Below, piece after piece: positions 7,727 to 15,693 of a stretch of DNA of 41,055 nt. Each line of letters opens with the position of its first letter. Position 1 is the first letter of the stretch. The notes under the pieces are model-generated. The model was not told the origin of the DNA. It saw only the letters and a list, made by a program, of their open reading frames with translations, and did no database searches. The position numbers were made by a program, and so were the translations under genes. Source of the DNA: Ignavibacteria bacterium (GTDB taxonomy: Bacteria > Bacteroidota > Ignavibacteria > Tepidaquicellales > OLB5). Location of the stretch: assembly GCA_014879675.1 (NCBI GenBank), contig JACSRQ010000094.1, positions 1 to 41,055 of the forward strand, given 5' to 3'.

Positions 7727-8416
7727 TTGAGAAACATTTCCAAACACCTGCTCAAATCACTTTTTATTTTCACAATGGCTTTCGGGCTGGCCTTTTATTT
7801 TACAGCTTGCGTAAATGTTAACCAAAAAACCGCGCTGAATGCTGACGGTTCAGGTACCATCAAGCTTGAATACTGGGCAAAGATGAACAACCTGAAATCA
7901 ACAACTGATCTCGGTTCATTCAGCTTCAAAGAAGATAAAGCTAAGCAGAACTATACCTCTTCAAACAGCGAAGTTACCAGCATAAAGATCGAAGATAAGC
8001 TTGATGACTCAACAAAACATGTTTACATGGATATCAAGTTCAAGGATTTCAACAATCTTTCATCAGCCAAAGGATTTGAAAAGACCAAATCATCATGGAA
8101 GGAAGGAAAAGAAGGCAGGGATTTCATGTTCACGCTGCTGCAGGATACATCGAATGCCAAAACAATGGGCTCAAGCGACTACAAGCTTACATATACTTTC
8201 GAATTCCCCGGTGAAGTGCAGAAGACTAACGGACGAAAAGACGGGAAATCAGTTGTATGGGAAAAAACACTTGCAGACCTGAAAACCGATGTTGAGATGA
8301 CCGCTTCGGTTAAAGATGAAGGCAAAAAATGCGGACTGTTCGGAATTGAAATGCCGCTTGTGTTTGCTCTTGGTATGACATTGCTTGCTGGAATAAACAG
8401 GAGGAAAAAACAGTAA
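7727..8416 (+). CDS. Lipoprotein with C-terminal membrane helix and basic tail
   Basis: 229 residues from a TTG start, fixed by a strong GGAGGGA site and an upstream promoter. Lipobox YFTAC (Cys28), then VNQKTALNADGSGTIKLEY, an N-terminal strand-turn-strand like that of bacterial lipoproteins of unknown function. Charged amphipathic regions follow (IKIEDKLDDSTKHVYMDIKF; YKLTYTFEFPGEV). Residues ~203-222 are hydrophobic and are followed by NRRKKQ. The helix-plus-basic end resembles the two upstream lipoproteins and also the layout of C-terminal sorting signals, though no conserved sorting motif is evident. Function unknown. It has its own promoter, so it is probably not part of the upstream unit. 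Confidence 0.7.
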   Translation: MRNISKHLLKSLFIFTMAFGLAFYFTACVNVNQKTALNADGSGTIKLEYWAKMNNLKSTTDLGSFSFKEDKAKQNYTSSNSEVTSIKIEDKLDDSTKHVYMDIKFKDFNNLSSAKGFEKTKSSWKEGKEGRDFMFTLLQDTSNAKTMGSSDYKLTYTFEFPGEVQKTNGRKDGKSVVWEKTLADLKTDVEMTASVKDEGKKCGLFGIEMPLVFALGMTLLAGINRRKKQ

Positions 8417-8465
8417 CCGCGCTGCAGAATTTTTAGGGTCTCCTTTAGCAAGAGTCCCCTCAGGA

Positions 8466-8502
8466 AAAATCCCCGTTGCTTGTACAGGGCGGGGGCTTTT
8501 TA
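8466..8502 (+). terminator. Probable intrinsic terminator after gene 7727
   Basis: ATCCCCG (8470 region) can pair with CGGGGGC (8490-8496), followed by TTTTTATTT. The loop is about 14 bases and one pair is G-U, so it is weaker than the other terminators here. Confidence 0.5.
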
Positions 8503-8508
8503 TTTCAC

Positions 8509-8614
8509 TTATCCGATGACACACTCATCCGATGACTCCTACGTTTTTCACTCATCCGATGACTCAAATTTCCCAAATCCTCAGGCCTAGATTAATCCCA
8601 GTCATCGGATGAGT
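8509..8614. repeat. Family B cluster B2 (three left arms, one right arm)
   Basis: Left arm ACTCATCCGATGACT occurs at 8523-8537 and 8550-8564, with a degenerate copy from 8509. The single right arm AGTCATCGGATGAGT is at 8600-8614. The loop words CAAATTTC and AAATCCTCAGG resemble the loop of B4. It looks like a B element whose left half has been duplicated. The spacer is convergent. Confidence 0.8.
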
Positions 8615-8754
8615 AGGGGCCTTATCTATTTCTATCTTTATGTAGGGAATGCATCTTGGCCATTTTTGAAATGCTTTGTGTGTATCTTAATTCGACGTGA
8701 TCAAAGCAAACGGGTGAACTTCGTGATGCATTCCTGAATACTGTTGAAACTATA

Positions 8755-8904
8755 CATAATCCCGCTAGGGATTGAATATGGGTAGAACCAAATGCGCCCG
8801 CATTATTCCGTCCCGTACGGGACGGGATAGAAGGGGGCAACCGATGGCTACCAGTATCTCGTGCCTAACGGCACTCTTGGATAATTCTGCAATCCGGTAT
8901 ATAC
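8755..8904 (+). repeat. Family C nested-hairpin element, copy C2
   Basis: AATCCCGCTAGGGATT (8758-8773), then GAATATGGGTAGAACC, the central CGTCCCGTACGGGACG hairpin, GGCTACCAGTAT, GTGCCTAACGGCAC, and a tail TTGGATAATTCTGCAATCC shared with C3. TCGTGATGCATTCC, found downstream of C3 and C4, occurs upstream of C2 at 8721-8734. Confidence 0.85.
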
Positions 8905-8925
8905 AATGGCACCTTTAATTGGTGA

Positions 8926-10362
8926 TTATTTCAACAGACACATTTTTTTCGTGTCCACTATTACTCCATCTATTGATAACTGATAAAAATAAATTCCGCT
9001 GCTTAAATTGTTCGCTGTGAAATCAAACTTGTGATTACCTGCATTATAAAATTTACCGGTTCGAATTTCTAATACTTTGCCGGTAATATCAAAAATTTTG
9101 ATCTTCACAACGCCGCTTTTTGCTAATGAAAAAGTAATTGTAGTATTGGGATTGAATGGGTTGGGGTAGTTTTGATATAGTTTAAAATTTTTCGGAATGA
9201 TTTCTGAATGATTATTGATACCAATATACACGGGGGTATTTAACATACTGTCAGTTCTTACACAATATACAACTCTTGCGTATGAAGGTAATAGCTGTGC
9301 CGTACCTGCAAAGAAAATATCTCCATTTGAAATGGGAGTAATAGCTCTTAGTGAACCCCACCTGAAATTCGAATTCGTAAAAACCGCCTTCTTTGTAATA
9401 TTGCCGATTGAATCAGAGATTATTCCTATCCCGTTATATAGCGTGGATATTGAATCCCTTTCATAACAAAAAACGAATCTATTATTGTTGATTACGGAAA
9501 AACTTCCGAACCGTTCATGTCGCCCATTAACGGGAAATGTCCTTGTGTAAATACTGTCACCATTTAGATCAGTTTTCATAAAGCATAATTGTGCTTTGTC
9601 AGAATCAACTGTTCCTCCCCCAATGTACAAACTTTGCCCCGTTTTAATGATTTCACGTCCACTTGCCGCATTATTCTTAACATAGTAGTTCTTTTGCCAT
9701 AATGAATCTCCATTAGAACTTAGGCTCACAATTATCAACTGATTTCTATCACCTAGAAAACTCGATTCTATTCCTGTCAGGATATATCCTGTACCATTTA
9801 AGGTTACTGAATAAAAACTTTTTAAGAATGTGGAAGAGAATAACTTCACCCACATCAAATTTCCTGACGAATCAATCTTGATAGCAGTACCTTGGTAAGG
9901 CGGATAAGAACTTGTGCCACAGATTATATATCCTTTATCAGTTGTCACTTTAATGTCACGAATATTACTTGATAGCGGTAAGTAGTTTTTATACCAGATC
10001 AAATTTCCGTTCACATCCAATTTACATGAATATATAGAATCATTATTTCCCGAGATTACAATTCCGCCATCTCCAGTGGGTGTAACACAATTACCTTCAG
10101 TCACTTCATTAGGATAAGAGAGAATTGTTCTTGTCCATATAGTATCCCCATACTCATTGATCTTCATAGCCATGATACTCGTACCAATGCCAGATATGAT
10201 CGTAGAACCAGCAATTACGAAATTTCCGTCAATAGTCTGACAAGCATCATTGCCTACCCACATGCTATTTTTCTCGTATGTCCTTTGCCAGGTAATACTT
10301 TGGGAAAAAATATTCTGGCTAAACAACATTGCAACAAATATCAGCAGGATTTTCCACTTCAT
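8926..10362 (-). CDS. T9SS-sorted secreted protein (propeller-like)
   Basis: 478 residues from ATG at 10362, which begins signal peptide MKWKILLIFVAMLFSQ. An upstream in-frame ATG (10401) would only add 13 polar residues before the signal. The body has repeated blades of the kind DGGIVISGNND / DKGYIICGTSS / NGDIFFAGTAQ, each followed by ...KLDVNGNLIWYK-type strands, typical of secreted beta-propellers in this group. The last ~85 residues are a T9SS type A sorting domain (YQNYPNPFNPNTTI ... SSGIYFYQL ... KKMCLLK), which directs export through the outer membrane and surface attachment. It is flanked on both sides by family B and C repeats. The ligand or activity is unknown. Confidence 0.85.
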   Translation of the reverse strand: MKWKILLIFVAMLFSQNIFSQSITWQRTYEKNSMWVGNDACQTIDGNFVIAGSTIISGIGTSIMAMKINEYGDTIWTRTILSYPNEVTEGNCVTPTGDGGIVISGNNDSIYSCKLDVNGNLIWYKNYLPLSSNIRDIKVTTDKGYIICGTSSYPPYQGTAIKIDSSGNLMWVKLFSSTFLKSFYSVTLNGTGYILTGIESSFLGDRNQLIIVSLSSNGDSLWQKNYYVKNNAASGREIIKTGQSLYIGGGTVDSDKAQLCFMKTDLNGDSIYTRTFPVNGRHERFGSFSVINNNRFVFCYERDSISTLYNGIGIISDSIGNITKKAVFTNSNFRWGSLRAITPISNGDIFFAGTAQLLPSYARVVYCVRTDSMLNTPVYIGINNHSEIIPKNFKLYQNYPNPFNPNTTITFSLAKSGVVKIKIFDITGKVLEIRTGKFYNAGNHKFDFTANNLSSGIYFYQLSIDGVIVDTKKMCLLK

Positions 10363-10515
10363 GTTTTCACTTCTTGTGCGGGATTTAGGATTTAAGGTCA
10401 TTTTTGGTCAATATCCAACATGTATTGGTAATATTGAGTACAAATTAACAGAGTTTTTTGCGGGATGCAACAACAAAAACTCATAGGATTCGGTTTATGG
10501 CACAATTGTTTACAG

Positions 10516-10530
10516 ACTCATACGATGACT
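10516..10530 (+). repeat. Family B half element B3
   Basis: ACTCATACGATGACT is one left arm with a single change, followed by CAAACTTCTGAAAT, which resembles the loop of B2. No right arm is present. Confidence 0.6.
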
Positions 10531-10547
10531 CAAACTTCTGAAATTAT

Positions 10548-10697
10548 ACATAATCCCGTTAGGGATTGAATATGGGTAGAACCAAATGCGCCCCCCATTA
10601 TTCCGTCCCGTACGGGACGGGATAACATGGGCAATCGATGGCTACCAATATCTCGTGCCTAACGGCACTCTTGGATAATTCTGCAATCCGGTATATA
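10548..10697 (+). repeat. Family C nested-hairpin element, copy C3
   Basis: Close to C2 over the whole length. Stem arms ATATGGGTAG and CTACCAATAT match in 9 of 10 positions around the central CGTCCCGTACGGGACG. The tail is identical to C2 up to GGTATATACA. Confidence 0.85.
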
Positions 10698-10723
10698 CAT
10701 TCCCAAACTGGAGTTTGGGAATG
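10698..10723. repeat. Perfect 12-base hairpin CATTCCCAAACT
   Basis: Arms CATTCCCAAACT / AGTTTGGGAATG around GG. An identical copy at 11093-11118 directly follows C4, so the hairpin travels with the C element in this array. It is absent after C2. Confidence 0.8.
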
Positions 10724-10778
10724 AGAGGAATATCGTGATGCATTCCTAAATATCATCAAACCACCCCAACATCATTTC

Positions 10779-10952
10779 GCCCTTTCAGGGCTTTTTTCTT
10801 TCTGCTTGATCACGATGGGCTGCGCCCATTGCTGATATATCTTGCCCTTTCAGGGCTGGATAATGATTCACATAAGCTCCGTAGGAGCGGCATGTTTGTA
10901 GAGGATAGCGCAAGATTAGATCAAGCTCCGCTCCGAAGGAGCCCCTTTGGGG
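10779..10952. repeat. String of six short palindromes
   Basis: GCCCTTTCAGGGC followed by six T (10779-10797, terminator-like), ATGGGCTGCGCCCAT (10815-10829), GCCCTTTCAGGGC again (10844-10856), GCTCCGTAGGAGC (10876-10888), GCTCCGAAGGAGC (10930-10942) and CCCCTTTGGGG (10942-10952). GGAGCGGCATGTT follows the GCTCC hairpins twice. Confidence 0.8.
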
Positions 10953-10990
10953 TAGGAGCGGCATGTTACGAAATGTATTATGACGAACTC

Positions 10991-11092
10991 AATCCCGCTA
11001 GGGATTGAATATGGGTAGAACCAAATCCGTCCTCCCATTATTCCGTCCCGTACCTAACGGCACTCTTGGATGGCTCTGTAATCAGTTAAATA
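10991..11092 (+). repeat. Family C element C4, internally deleted
   Basis: It starts with AATCCCGCTAGGGATT and GAATATGGGTAGAACC as in C3, but jumps from CCGTCCCGTAC straight to CTAACGGCACTCTTGG. The right half of the central palindrome and the CTACCAATAT arm are missing. Confidence 0.85.
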
Positions 11093-11118
11093 CATTCCCA
11101 AACTGGAGTTTGGGAATG
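11093..11118. repeat. Second copy of the CATTCCCAAACT hairpin
   Basis: Identical arms and GG loop to 10698-10723. A degenerate extra arm (GGAGTTTGGAAATGAG) follows at 11127-11142. Confidence 0.8.
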
Positions 11119-11187
11119 AGTAGTGCCGGAGTTTGGAAATGAGAGGAATATCGTGATGCATTCCAGAATATCATCAAACCACCCCAA

Positions 11188-11213
11188 CATCAGTTGACTG
11201 CCGTCAACTGATG
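11188..11213. repeat. Perfect 11-base hairpin CATCAGTTGAC
   Basis: CATCAGTTGAC (11188-11198), loop TGCC, GTCAACTGATG (11203-11213). It occupies the place where the first copy of the array has GCCCTTTCAGGGC, directly after the shared CACCCCAACATCA. Confidence 0.8.
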
Positions 11214-11217
11214 TTTG

Positions 11218-11256
11218 CCCTTCCTTGCGACTGCTGGCGCAGTTAAAAAGGAGGGG
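11218..11256 (-). repeat. Family F-like hairpin with nested tip
   Basis: CCCTTCCTT ... AAGGAGGGG clamp enclosing GACTGCTGGCGCAGTT, a variant of the CTGACTGCTTTAGCAGTT tip seen in F1 and F2. It lacks the flanking F body. Confidence 0.6.
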
Positions 11257-11280
11257 AGCTATAAACATTAAATACAATCC

Positions 11281-11305
11281 CTCCCTCTCCTCTCAGGAGA
11301 GGGAG
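11281..11305. repeat. Purine/pyrimidine 11-base hairpin
   Basis: CTCCCTCTCCT / AGGAGAGGGAG around CTC, followed by TCGGAGGGTGAGGTGA. A related word (CTTCTCCCAACCCTCTCC) is at 40734-40752. Confidence 0.7.
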
Positions 11306-11373
11306 TCGGAGGGTGAGGTGATCAAATTTTGATTCTCTCTCAATCCGGGATAAGTTTCAGGTAATGTTTTAAA

Positions 11374-12825
11374 TCAACTCAGCTTACCAATAAGCCAGCT
11401 TTTGAAGTTAACCGAGTTATCCGCTTCTATTTCTCTGCGCATTTCTTCTGCGCTCAGTTTTGCTTTGCCGGTTCTTAGATCAATAATATTCTTACAGTAT
11501 TTCAAAAAATTCCCGGTGATGTTCCGGTAATATTCAGAAACCCCCTTATTTTTAGCCACAAAATGTTTGTATGTATCAATAAGCGAAATTGCTTCTTCGA
11601 TGTGATTCAGTTCAATATATATGCGCAATGTCAGATTCCTTACATCGAACTTCAGCGTAAATATGTCGAAGTCAACTTTATTAAGCATGGCAAGCGAGCC
11701 TTCATAATTCCCCCGTTCAAACATCAGGTGTGCATTGGCGTATTTTGTCATGTTCTCCCTGATATTATCCGGCAGTTTCTCTGAATACTTCGCAACGAAT
11801 TCTTCGGCCCACTCTACTTCATTCAGCTGCAGGGCACTTGTAAGTATCTGCCTGTAAAGCAGCAGCCTCATGTTCCTTCCATCAGGCAGGTACACGCCGG
11901 CATCAAGCCGCAGCTTGTTTATCTCGAACAGCTCGCGCCTGTAACGCTCACGGTCTATTGTTGTCATCTTCTGCCAGCAAATGGCTTCGGCCATCTGGTA
12001 AATATTATACTTCTCAAAATCCTGGATGTAGTTTATAGCTTCAGGTAATACCTGTTTCAGCTCGGCAAAATATGATTCATCTTCCTCTTTCATGTAGTTA
12101 AGGATAAACAGCACATATATTCTCATAGCCTTCCGTGTCTCGCCTGTTTCATCACTTACAGCCATAAGCTTATCCATCTTTTCCAGGTTAATGGCGGATA
12201 CAAAGTCGTTTATGAAAGCGCTTTCTTTAACATTAAAAATTACCTTATTCACCTTTATGTTGTGTATATAATAAGAAAGCCTGAGTATAAAATGATAGAT
12301 CAGGTATTCTATTTCACTTTTAAAATTATGCGAGATCTCTGATTGCCTGTTCTTCGCAAGATTTATCTGTACATATCTTTCTTCATAGTCCAGCCTGTTC
12401 TTAATGTACTCCGCGCTAATAGGTCCCGTTTCGCCTATCATTTTTATAATATGTTCAAGCTCTTTTTCGGCTTCTTTATGTAATCCCCTTCTGCTGTATT
12501 CAAACGATCTCAGGAAGCGCGCTTCCACGGGATTGGAGTCCTGCACTTTTACATACATGTAGTTATCCATCAGCTTCTTAAGGTCGCTGGTCAGTCTTCG
12601 TACTGTATCATCGCTGTATTCTTTGCCGGGGTATATTGCCTGGAATATTTTCTTCCTTTCGACCTTCTTTTCCTCAAACGCCGGGAAGTGTTTTTTCAAT
12701 TCTTCATAAAATCGGGTCAAGCTGGGCTGATTATTGAAATATGGAGAAATTATGAACTTATCAAATTCTTTGATTTCCTCCTTTGAGAAGGTTTTAAGTA
12801 CCGAAATGACCGATGTGTTTTCCAT
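11374..12825 (-). CDS. All-helical ~480-residue protein, paralogue 1
   Basis: 483 residues, no signal peptide, so cytoplasmic. It opens with FSKEEIKEFDKFIISPYFNN, which matches SSRQMKELGDFVNSPFFNKN in the gene at 17585-19042. The same order of charged helices and the near-end block NHIEEAISLIDTYKHFV (paralogue: GNIEEAMTEIENYRKYV) show that the two are full-length paralogues. The helix pairs suggest a TPR-like superhelix. I know similar proteins only as uncharacterised in Bacteroidetes and relatives. It is divergent from a Ycf48-like T9SS propeller gene, as is its paralogue. Function unknown; the repeated pairing hints at a shared role or control. Confidence 0.75.
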   Translation of the reverse strand: MENTSVISVLKTFSKEEIKEFDKFIISPYFNNQPSLTRFYEELKKHFPAFEEKKVERKKIFQAIYPGKEYSDDTVRRLTSDLKKLMDNYMYVKVQDSNPVEARFLRSFEYSRRGLHKEAEKELEHIIKMIGETGPISAEYIKNRLDYEERYVQINLAKNRQSEISHNFKSEIEYLIYHFILRLSYYIHNIKVNKVIFNVKESAFINDFVSAINLEKMDKLMAVSDETGETRKAMRIYVLFILNYMKEEDESYFAELKQVLPEAINYIQDFEKYNIYQMAEAICWQKMTTIDRERYRRELFEINKLRLDAGVYLPDGRNMRLLLYRQILTSALQLNEVEWAEEFVAKYSEKLPDNIRENMTKYANAHLMFERGNYEGSLAMLNKVDFDIFTLKFDVRNLTLRIYIELNHIEEAISLIDTYKHFVAKNKGVSEYYRNITGNFLKYCKNIIDLRTGKAKLSAEEMRREIEADNSVNFKSWLIGKLS

Positions 12826-12918
12826 ATTAACTCACACAAAAATGCTGATTTTATGGTTTAAATGCAAATAATAGTTGATACTTGCTTAATTGCGGGCTCA
12901 CTTTTTGAGTTAATTTTC

Positions 12919-12950
12919 TTTGTTTGCCCTCCTCAGATGGGCTAATTTTG
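12919..12950 (+). promoter_or_regulatory. Bacteroidetes-type promoter for gene 12985
   Basis: TTTG (12919-12922), 20 bases, TAATTTTG (12943-12950). Start would be near 12956, with a ~29-base leader containing CCTGAGGAC ahead of the ATG. Confidence 0.7.
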
Positions 12951-12984
12951 TTTCAATTCAAATTTCAAATTATTCCTGAGGACA

Positions 12985-15075
12985 ATGAATAAAAAACTTC
13001 TTTTTCTATTAGCATTATTGTTTGGCGGCAATGTGCTGTACAGCCAATGGCAGGTACAGAATTATTACCCCTCTTACAGTAACTCGAATTTCATCTCATC
13101 ATCAAATACGGGCTGGGTATGCGGTACAGGCGTTGTGCGTAAAACCACAAATGCAGGAACAACCTGGGTAAATCAATACTGCATTACAACGTATTCGCTA
13201 AATGATATCTTCTTTGTAAATGCAAACACGGGGTGGGCAGTCGGCGGATTTGGTGAAATATACTATACCGCAAATGGTGGAGCAAACTGGTCAGCACAAA
13301 CATCGGGAGTGCCCTCCGGCTTATACTCGGTACACTTTGCGAATTCAACTACCGGACTTGCTTCCGGCAGCGGCGGAAAGATTGTTAGAACCACCAATGG
13401 CGGTGCCGTGTGGAGCGTTGTTACTTTCAATACAGGCGCAATTGTTAATCTGAACATGAGAAATACATCAACAGTTTATGCAACGCAGGATGATAAATTC
13501 ATTAAATCCACAAATGGCGGCATCAACTGGAGTGTTGCGGCCACGCTTACTGCGGGAATTCCGGCGGTTTCTTTTGTTGATGATAATACCGGCTATGCAG
13601 CATTGGGAACCGGCCTTGTTGCAAAAACTACCAATGCGGGCGTAAACTGGGTAAACCAGGTAACAGGAAACTCCAACTACGTTTTTGATATACATTTCAT
13701 AAATGCTTCAACAGGCTTTCTTTCATATTACAACAACGAAATTTACCGTACAACCAACGGGGGCACAAACTGGAGCCTTGTTTACACCGCAGTAGCCCCG
13801 GTCACAAGTTTCGCAACCATGAACACAAACCAGATTGTTGGCACGGGCAGTTCAGGGCATGTGATATTATCAACCAACAGCGGAGCAGCATGGCAGGTTC
13901 TGCAGCAGGGTTATTCAAACAGGGTTACCGATATTCAGTTCATCAACCAGCAGACCGGCTGGGCAGCAAACAGCAGCGATAAACTGCTTTACACTACAAA
14001 TAACGGCGCCAACTGGTCTCCTTCGGTTTCAAGCGGACTCGTAAACGCTGAACAGCTTTATTTCCTGAATTCTTCAACCGGATTTACAGCGGGAATTTCC
14101 GGCTCATTTATGAGCGGAGCATCAATCGCCTCTGTGGCAAAAACTACCAATGGCGGCATTAACTGGGTTGTAACGCAGTTTCCAGATAACGGCTCCGCAT
14201 ATAAGCTGCAGTTCGTGAATGCAACTGACGGCTTTGTACTCATCAGGACAAGTTCTCCTGTTTACAAAATTTACAAAACAAGCAATGCCGGCACCGGATG
14301 GAATGTTGTTTATACAACCTCTGAGCTGATGAATGATATTTACTTCACAACCCAGCTCAACGGATGGATGGTTGGCGAATCTGGTAAAATTTACAAAACC
14401 ACCAACGGCGGCACAAACTGGAGCTTGCAAACAACAGGTGTAAGCGACCAGCTTTTGGCGGTATTTTTCTCTAATAACAATTTTGGCTGGGCATGCGGAT
14501 TCAACGGCAGGATACTCGCAACTACCAACGGCGGAACAAATTGGAGCCAGCAGGTTTCAGGTACCACAAAAGCGCTTACTGATATCGAGTTCAGCAGCCA
14601 GCTAATTGGCTGCGCTGTTGGCGAAGACGGCCAGAGGCTAACAACAGGAAATGGCGGCGCCAACTGGCTTTCGCAATTTGAACTGTCGCAATCAGATCTC
14701 GAGACCGTAACATTTGCCGCCTCAACACAGGCCTTCATTGGCGGCGCTGAAGGATACATAGCGTCCAACTCATCAATTGTTGGCGTTAACGATCCTTCAA
14801 GCCAGATACCGGCTGTGTATTCGCTGGGGCAGAATTTCCCCAACCCTTTCAATCCCGCAACCACGATAAGTTTTTCGCTGCCGGAAAAAAACTATGCTAA
14901 ACTGGAAGTATTTGATGTTAACGGGAAACTGGTTAGCACGATCGTTGCCGGAGACCTTGAAGCAGGAGATCACAGCTATTCATTCAGCGCTTCGGATCTT
15001 TCTTCGGGAATCTATTTCTACAAACTGGCAGCGGGTGATTTTATACAGGTAAAAAAAATGATATTGGTAAAATAA
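12985..15075 (+). CDS. Ycf48-like (BNR-type) propeller with T9SS sorting domain
   Basis: 696 residues. Signal peptide MNKKLLFLLALLFGGNVLYS. Residues ~30-600 hold about 13 blades marked by K-T-T-N-G-G-x-N-W (variants TTNAGTTW, STNSGAAW, TGNGGANW), each preceded by I-x-F-x-(6)-G-W/F-x-x-G strands. This is the pattern of Ycf48/photosystem-assembly-like and sialidase-type propellers common among secreted proteins of this group. Residues ~611-696 are a T9SS type A domain (LGQNFPNPFNPATTI ... SSGIYFYKL ... KKMILVK). It is therefore predicted to be exported and surface-bound. It lies 29 bases before gene 15105. Ligand unknown; photosynthesis is not implied. Confidence 0.88.
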   Translation: MNKKLLFLLALLFGGNVLYSQWQVQNYYPSYSNSNFISSSNTGWVCGTGVVRKTTNAGTTWVNQYCITTYSLNDIFFVNANTGWAVGGFGEIYYTANGGANWSAQTSGVPSGLYSVHFANSTTGLASGSGGKIVRTTNGGAVWSVVTFNTGAIVNLNMRNTSTVYATQDDKFIKSTNGGINWSVAATLTAGIPAVSFVDDNTGYAALGTGLVAKTTNAGVNWVNQVTGNSNYVFDIHFINASTGFLSYYNNEIYRTTNGGTNWSLVYTAVAPVTSFATMNTNQIVGTGSSGHVILSTNSGAAWQVLQQGYSNRVTDIQFINQQTGWAANSSDKLLYTTNNGANWSPSVSSGLVNAEQLYFLNSSTGFTAGISGSFMSGASIASVAKTTNGGINWVVTQFPDNGSAYKLQFVNATDGFVLIRTSSPVYKIYKTSNAGTGWNVVYTTSELMNDIYFTTQLNGWMVGESGKIYKTTNGGTNWSLQTTGVSDQLLAVFFSNNNFGWACGFNGRILATTNGGTNWSQQVSGTTKALTDIEFSSQLIGCAVGEDGQRLTTGNGGANWLSQFELSQSDLETVTFAASTQAFIGGAEGYIASNSSIVGVNDPSSQIPAVYSLGQNFPNPFNPATTISFSLPEKNYAKLEVFDVNGKLVSTIVAGDLEAGDHSYSFSASDLSSGIYFYKLAAGDFIQVKKMILVK

Positions 15076-15104
15076 TATAAACTAAAGAAAGGAAATCTAA
15101 AAAA

Positions 15105-15434
15105 ATGTTAAAACCAATTTTAAAAACACTAATTGCTTTATTATTTGTTTCGGCAGCACTCAGCACAAATGCATACGCCGGCGATGATTTCGGCAGCCCC
15201 GAAGAAAAGGCTGCAGAGTGGACAACATGGCTCAGCAATAAAGTCGGCTTAACTTCAGACCAGTATAATCAAGTTTACAACATTTATCTAAGGTATGCCC
15301 AGCAGTATAAAGCTGATAAAGAAAAAAAGAGCGGTAAGATAAAAGGCGGGTTCAAATCTTACAGGAAAAAAGCCAACGAAGAGATCAGGCCGCTGCTTAA
15401 TGCTGACCAGCAGAAAAAATGGAAAGGCAAATAA
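15105..15434 (+). CDS. Small secreted helical protein (Spy/CpxP-like layout)
   Basis: 109 residues. Signal peptide ends TNAYA; the mature part is ~80 residues and mostly helical, with VGLTSDQYNQVYNIYLRYAQ and a final IRPLLNADQQKKWKGK. The LTxxQ ... LxxxQxxxW frame is typical of short periplasmic helical proteins of the Spy/CpxP or zinc-resistance kind, but the match is too weak to name. AAAGGAAA lies ~12 bases before the ATG. It is 29 bases downstream of the propeller gene and is closed by the terminator at 15519, so the two probably form one unit. Confidence 0.65.
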   Translation: MLKPILKTLIALLFVSAALSTNAYAGDDFGSPEEKAAEWTTWLSNKVGLTSDQYNQVYNIYLRYAQQYKADKEKKSGKIKGGFKSYRKKANEEIRPLLNADQQKKWKGK

Positions 15435-15518
15435 CACTTTCTTCTGCGGTTTAAAGAAAATTTCATACAGCCGGCTCCTCTTTGTTTGAATCGGCCATAA
15501 ATGAAAGCTAAAGGAGAT

Positions 15519-15550
15519 AAGCCGTACACGATACTGTGTGCGGCTTTTTT
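15519..15550 (+). terminator. Intrinsic terminator after gene 15105
   Basis: AAGCCGTACAC (15519-15529), loop GATACT, GTGTGCGGCTT (15536-15546) with one G-U pair, then a run of T. Confidence 0.85.
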
Positions 15551-15671
15551 ATGAGTAATAAAAATAAAAATCCGTTGCGCATAATGCGCTTAAGTACTTT
15601 AAATACAATAACTTAATATTCTCGAAATGATTAATAGTACCTGTTTATCGGAATTCTTAAAACCTTTTATA

Positions 15672-15679
15672 TATTTTTG
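15672..15679 (+). promoter_or_regulatory. TAnnTTTG element upstream of the M1 peptidase gene
   Basis: TATTTTTG, 14 bases before the ATG at 15694. No clear TTTG partner at the standard distance. Confidence 0.4.
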
Positions 15680-15693
15680 ATATTAAATATCTT

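Larger units (their letters stand above)
10363..11373. other. 1-kb spacer made of palindromic repeats
   Basis: No credible gene. From left to right: promoter-like TTAATTTG for the leftward gene, half B element, C3, a string of six short palindromes, C4, two long perfect hairpins, an F-like hairpin and a purine/pyrimidine hairpin. A block of ~220 bp (C element, CATTCCCAAACT hairpin, TCGTGATGCATTCC, CACCCCAACATCA) occurs twice, at 10548-10774 and 10991-11191. Confidence 0.8.

Noticed and set aside
10548-11119. Possible CRISPR array
   Set aside because: Repeat units are long, internally palindromic, unevenly spaced and separated by other repeats; no uniform spacers and no cas genes.
11086-11277. 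63-codon minus-strand frame with a lipobox-like LLFNC
   Set aside because: It covers three palindromes (CATTCCCAAACT, CATCAGTTGAC and an F-like hairpin); coding is not credible.
12985-15075. Photosystem II assembly factor Ycf48
   Set aside because: Only the propeller blade pattern is shared; signal peptide, extra blades and T9SS tail make it a secreted surface protein, and no photosynthesis gene is present.
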